Origin: Otis tarda
Taxonomy: Eukaryota > Chordata > Aves > Otidiformes > Otididae
DNA length: 64,000 bases
Reading direction: 5' to 3'
NCBI GenBank assembly: GCA_026413225.1
Contig: CM048552.1
Span: 138,645,053-138,709,052 of the forward strand
Below, one piece after another: positions 60,403 through 64,000 of this stretch. Every line of letters starts with the position of its first letter. The stretch's first letter is position 1. The position numbers and the translations under genes were made by a program. A model generated the notes under the pieces. The model worked only from the letters and a program-made list of their open reading frames with translations. It did not search any database and was not told the DNA's origin.

Positions 60403-63128
60403 AGATATTAATAAAAGTTTGTGCCCTGTCTCTGTATGTTAAAAAGTAACAATATTTTGGAGTATTTGGGACTCATTCTTCAAGAAATAGGATTTGTTCA
60501 AGTGTATTGCTAAAAATCTATTAAGGTTGTAGAAAAAAAAAAGTTAGTAACCTGGTCTGATTCAGCCCCTGGGGTAACCTTCCTGTCTTCATTAAGAATG
60601 CACGAAGGATCTTAATTTCTTCAAATAAAAGTTAGCAATTGTGAATATCCCTGTAAGGGATAATTAGACTTTACAGTAATGAACTGTGCCTTTTGACTTC
60701 AAAAATCAAGAATTACTCCAGCACAACCTGGACATCTGTTCAAATTAATATGAAAATTATTAATAGCCAACTGAAAATAGGGATCACCTAGGCAGTTACT
60801 TACAAACTTTTGGTTAAGTTAAAAGGAAACATTAGTTGTGAGAAGTCAGAAGCACATTAGCTGTAGTTTCAATCTCTTTCTGTTACTAAGACGTAGAATT
60901 TATAACACTACCATTAGAACTTCTTACTGACTAACATGGATGGGGATGTCCTTTGCTACCAAATACTAAGGTATGTGAAACCTTTCTAACAAATTCAGAA
61001 AATTCTGAGTGATCAATGGTGTTGGAAACAGAATTCTAAATTCCCACAGTCCTCTTCAGACTTCCATTGTTACAAGGTGATTTTCTAATTGCCCTCTATT
61101 TGCTTTTACTCCTTTCTCATAAAGAATTGTAGAGGGACACACATAAACATTTGCTGTTTTCCTGAATGCCTGTAATGTTGTTGCACCTGCATTTGTACCA
61201 ATTTTCACTCTCCAAAGTAACACTAAGAGGAAAAAGGTTTGAAGAACAAATGCTTACCTTAAAGTCTGCTCAAGTGCTTGCTTGTTTCATCATACATATT
61301 GGTGATTTAACCTGCAAACTGTGAGGTTGATCATGAACATGCTTCTTAAAAATCATACATGAGTTAGCCCTTGATTTGACATTGCACAAGTAGTTATCTT
61401 CATAACCTAAACCTCTACTTTAGGTATTAGGATACTTACTTGAGATACAATGTTGTGGCAGAGTAAATAATATGTGCATAATTGTCACAGTTTTTCTGTC
61501 AAGAACTTGCATGGTACAATGGCTATTACAAAATGTATGAAATATTTCTCTAAATGTGATAAATTAATGCTGAAAGAACCTACTTCTTTCTGCAAATTCA
61601 ATTTCTCATTGTGAGAATGTAGTACATATTTTAAGCATCTCTGCGGATCTCAGTAGCATTTTAAATGTTTCTATTTACTGTTGGTAGCTCTAAGTACCTT
61701 CTATGGTATTTGTGGTTAACTGATTTAAGCCATTACACGATTTTGAAGGAAATACCACTTTTGAGAAGGCAAGTTTCCAAGCTTCTGTAAAATTTGGCAA
61801 TCCAATCTATTTATAGCATCTTTAATTGACTCATCTTATTTTCATCCTAACTTAGGAACACTGTAAAAAATAAAGGTACTGTGAGTATGGTAATTTTGCA
61901 AAACGCTTTGAAAACAGCTAAATATTTTGGATTTCATTTATCTGCTGAAAATTCTTTGGTGAGATATTCCTCTTCACTTTGTATTTTTTAACTCAGCAAA
62001 GTTGAAGCTAGTTTAGATGGACATCCAAACAAAAAAAAGCCTTTTACCAGTCTTTGCTTAAACATCTTGGAAAAAAGTTTTCACTGAAAGTGTGAGAATA
62101 ATGCATTATATATATATATGTAAAGATTATATATGTTTGTTAAGGATTATTAGATTTTAAAGCAGTATTACATAAAGTCTTTTATTGCTGTTGCAGTTTT
62201 GCATTATCATAATTGTTATGTGGTTCAAAGTGTTCATTAAGGCTTGTGCTTGGGCAATACAGGAATTGAAGCTAATCATTATTAAAATTCCATACTTTAT
62301 CAATTTGTTACCATTTATTGTAATCCTCTTATAGGTGTATTTTGCTGGAAACTTGGGAAAGTGCAAATCTAGGGTGAGTTTTTCTCACCAATAATACTTT
62401 TTTTTTGGTGCATTAGATGGTTTTGCCTCTCTTTCTCAGACAAGTTCAGACAATTTATGTACAATTTGTGCCACAGAAACTGCTTGGTATTTTACAGTGT
62501 TGAACTTGTTGATTAATGATGGAAGAAATGTAAACTACTAAACCAATCACTTCTAAAATTTGGAATAACATAGAACATATTTTTAAACTGAGGCACACAC
62601 AGTCCGCTCTGCCATCTGATTAGCTCTTTTCCAAGACCTTTGCAGAGCCTGTGAAGACAAATTGATGGTATTTGCATGTTATTTCACTTAGTGCAGTGTT
62701 AATTATATCTAGAAATGTTTACACAACTTTTATATTATTACATAGGTAGAGGAAGAAACTGTTGCTTTCCTCTGGTTCCACAGACATTAAATACCTGAGA
62801 CAAAGGGTTGATGTAGGTATCCTCATGAGGTGCTCATTGTTATTCTGTCACTTACCTGTGTGACAGTTTTTGGACTTGAGAACAATTTTTCAGAAGACTC
62901 TTTATGCAAATACCAAATTGCAAGTTGAGAGTAAAATTTGATGTGTGTGTTATGAGCCCAGAGGCCGGCTTTGCCTGATCTTCTTTAGAGGTGGCCACAA
63001 GTGTGAAGTGTCCCGTTTTAATCAAGGTCATTCATAAATATAAGTCTTTTTCCACTTCAGATTTGGACCAGAATGTTAGCTAATGTGAATGAATACATAT
63101 CTACTGAGATTAATACTGACTTACACTT
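60403..63128. other. unassigned AT-rich DNA
   Basis: No gene or element recognised. It includes a short (TA)n run at 62107-62119. The frame at 62157-62366 (-) has no motif. Confidence 0.6.
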
Positions 63129-63925
63129 AGAATCATAGAATAGTTAGGTTTGGAAGGGATCTTTAAAGGTCATCTAGTCCAACCCCCCCCCAACATCTTC
63201 AACTACATCAGGTTGCTCAGAGCTCCATCCAACCACATCTCAAATGTTTCCAGGGATGGGCCATCTACTGCCTCTCTGGGCAACCCATTCCAGTGTTCCA
63301 CCACTCTTATTGTAAGCAATTTTTTCATTGTATCTAGTCTGAATCTACCTCCCTCTATTATAAAACCATTGCCCGTTGTCCTATCAAAATGGGCCCTGCT
63401 AAAGACTTTCTCCCCATTTTTCTTGTAAGCCCCCTCTGGGTACTGGAAGGCTGCTGTAAGGTCTCCCCGGAGCCTCCTCTTCTCCAGGCTGAACAGCTCC
63501 AACTCTCTCAGCCTGTCCTCATAGGAGAAATACTCCAGCCCTCTTATAATCTTTGTGGTCCTCCTCTGGACTCGCTCCAACATGTCCATGTCCTCCTTAC
63601 TTTGGGAGCTCCAGAACTGGATGCAGTACTTCAGGTGGGGTCTCACGAGAGCAGAAGAGAGGGACAGAATCACCTCCCTCTACCTGTTGATGATGCTTCA
63701 TTTCATGCAGCCTAGGATGTGGTTGGCTTTCTGAGCTGCAAGCGCACATTACTGGCTCATATTGAGCTTCTCATCCACCAGTATCCCCAAGTTGTTCTGC
63801 TCAGGGCTGCTTGCAATCTGTTTTCTGCCCAACCTGTATTTGTGCTTGGGATTGCTCCGAGCCATGTGCAGGGCCTTGCACTTGGCCTTATTGAACTTCA
63901 AGAGGTTTACACAGGCCCACCTCTA
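63129..63925 (-). mobile_element. CR1 LINE, 5'-truncated copy, best preserved
   Basis: About 800 bp of CR1 on the minus strand. It ends (left side) in AGAATCATAGAATAG, the octamer-type 3' end, next to a C9 run. The frame at 63203-63673 keeps 156 codons open. It includes [51 protein letters not shown] and [35 protein letters not shown]. This is the conserved C-terminal region of CR1 ORF2, downstream of the RT domain. Upstream coding text (ANHILGCMK, then the 'FNKAKCKALHMA' equivalent) continues to about 63925, where the copy is cut. Having the longest intact stretch of any CR1 here, it is probably the youngest of them. Confidence 0.94.
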
Positions 63926-64000
63926 AGGCCTACTTCTTGTACCCTGGCTTCTCCTTTCTCTCCACTTCTCCACTCTCACATTCTTGCTCTTCTGACAGTG
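63926..64000. other. pyrimidine-rich tail of window, unassigned
   Basis: A CT-rich stretch (CTTCTCC, CTCCACTTCTCC, CTTCTGACAG) directly adjoins the CR1 5' break. It could be the CT-rich flank of another element that continues past the window edge. Confidence 0.35.

Noticed and set aside
1-64000. CRISPR arrays, operons, bacterial-type promoters or terminators
   Set aside because: The window is vertebrate-type DNA. No regularly spaced repeats with unique spacers and no compact gene clusters exist.

Overview
This window looks like gene-poor, AT-rich nuclear DNA of a bird. The evidence is the repeat content. At least nine pieces of CR1-type LINE are present, three with the recognisable CR1 3' end (copies of ATTCTATG) instead of a poly-A tail. 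Several long LTRs also resemble a common avian ERVL-like family. No complete host protein-coding gene, rRNA or tRNA was recognised on either strand. Nearly all the recognisable protein similarity comes from retroelements. Species-level placement is not possible from the sequence alone, and all family names come from memory of consensus sequences, not from a search.

Layout. 1-6120: unassigned AT-rich DNA with one perfect 11-bp inverted repeat. 6121-6612: CR1 3' end (+). 6613-10430: unassigned, with a degenerate CpG-bearing tandem repeat near 7740. 10440-12930: broken endogenous retrovirus fossil (-) with protease-like, reverse-transcriptase-like and tentative Env-like parts. 12930-17544: unassigned, with a 19-bp tandem duplication and a 52-codon reading frame near 16.2 kb. 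17545-20090: an old CR1 3' end followed by a long, decayed CR1 carrying ORF2 remains (+). 22356-22993 and 25120-25368: CR1 pieces (-).

31068-34009: two solo LTRs of one family placed back to back, each with its own perfect 5-bp target duplication. 41712-42412: CR1 (+) next to a 16-bp direct repeat around an oligo-A run. 45990-47525: two inverted copies of a short repeat I do not recognise. 48572-48909: a possible small LTR (-). 50537-51180: CR1 (-). 54602-58038: a long CR1 (+) interrupted by a well-preserved 802-bp solo LTR with a perfect CACCT duplication. 58868-60402: another CR1 piece (+), split by a third LTR of the 31-34 kb family. 63129-63925: CR1 (-).

The window is best read as layers of insertion into an intergenic or long intronic background: ancient repeats and old CR1s first, then younger CR1s, then solo LTRs, two of which landed inside CR1 copies. 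The LTRs carry TATA-like and polyadenylation motifs, so they are the only places where promoter activity can reasonably be suspected. The most useful leads are the nested LTR at 56.8 kb, the divergent LTR pair at 31-34 kb, the unrecognised inverted repeat pair at 46.0/47.5 kb and the short reading frame at 16.2 kb. No new multi-gene system was found.
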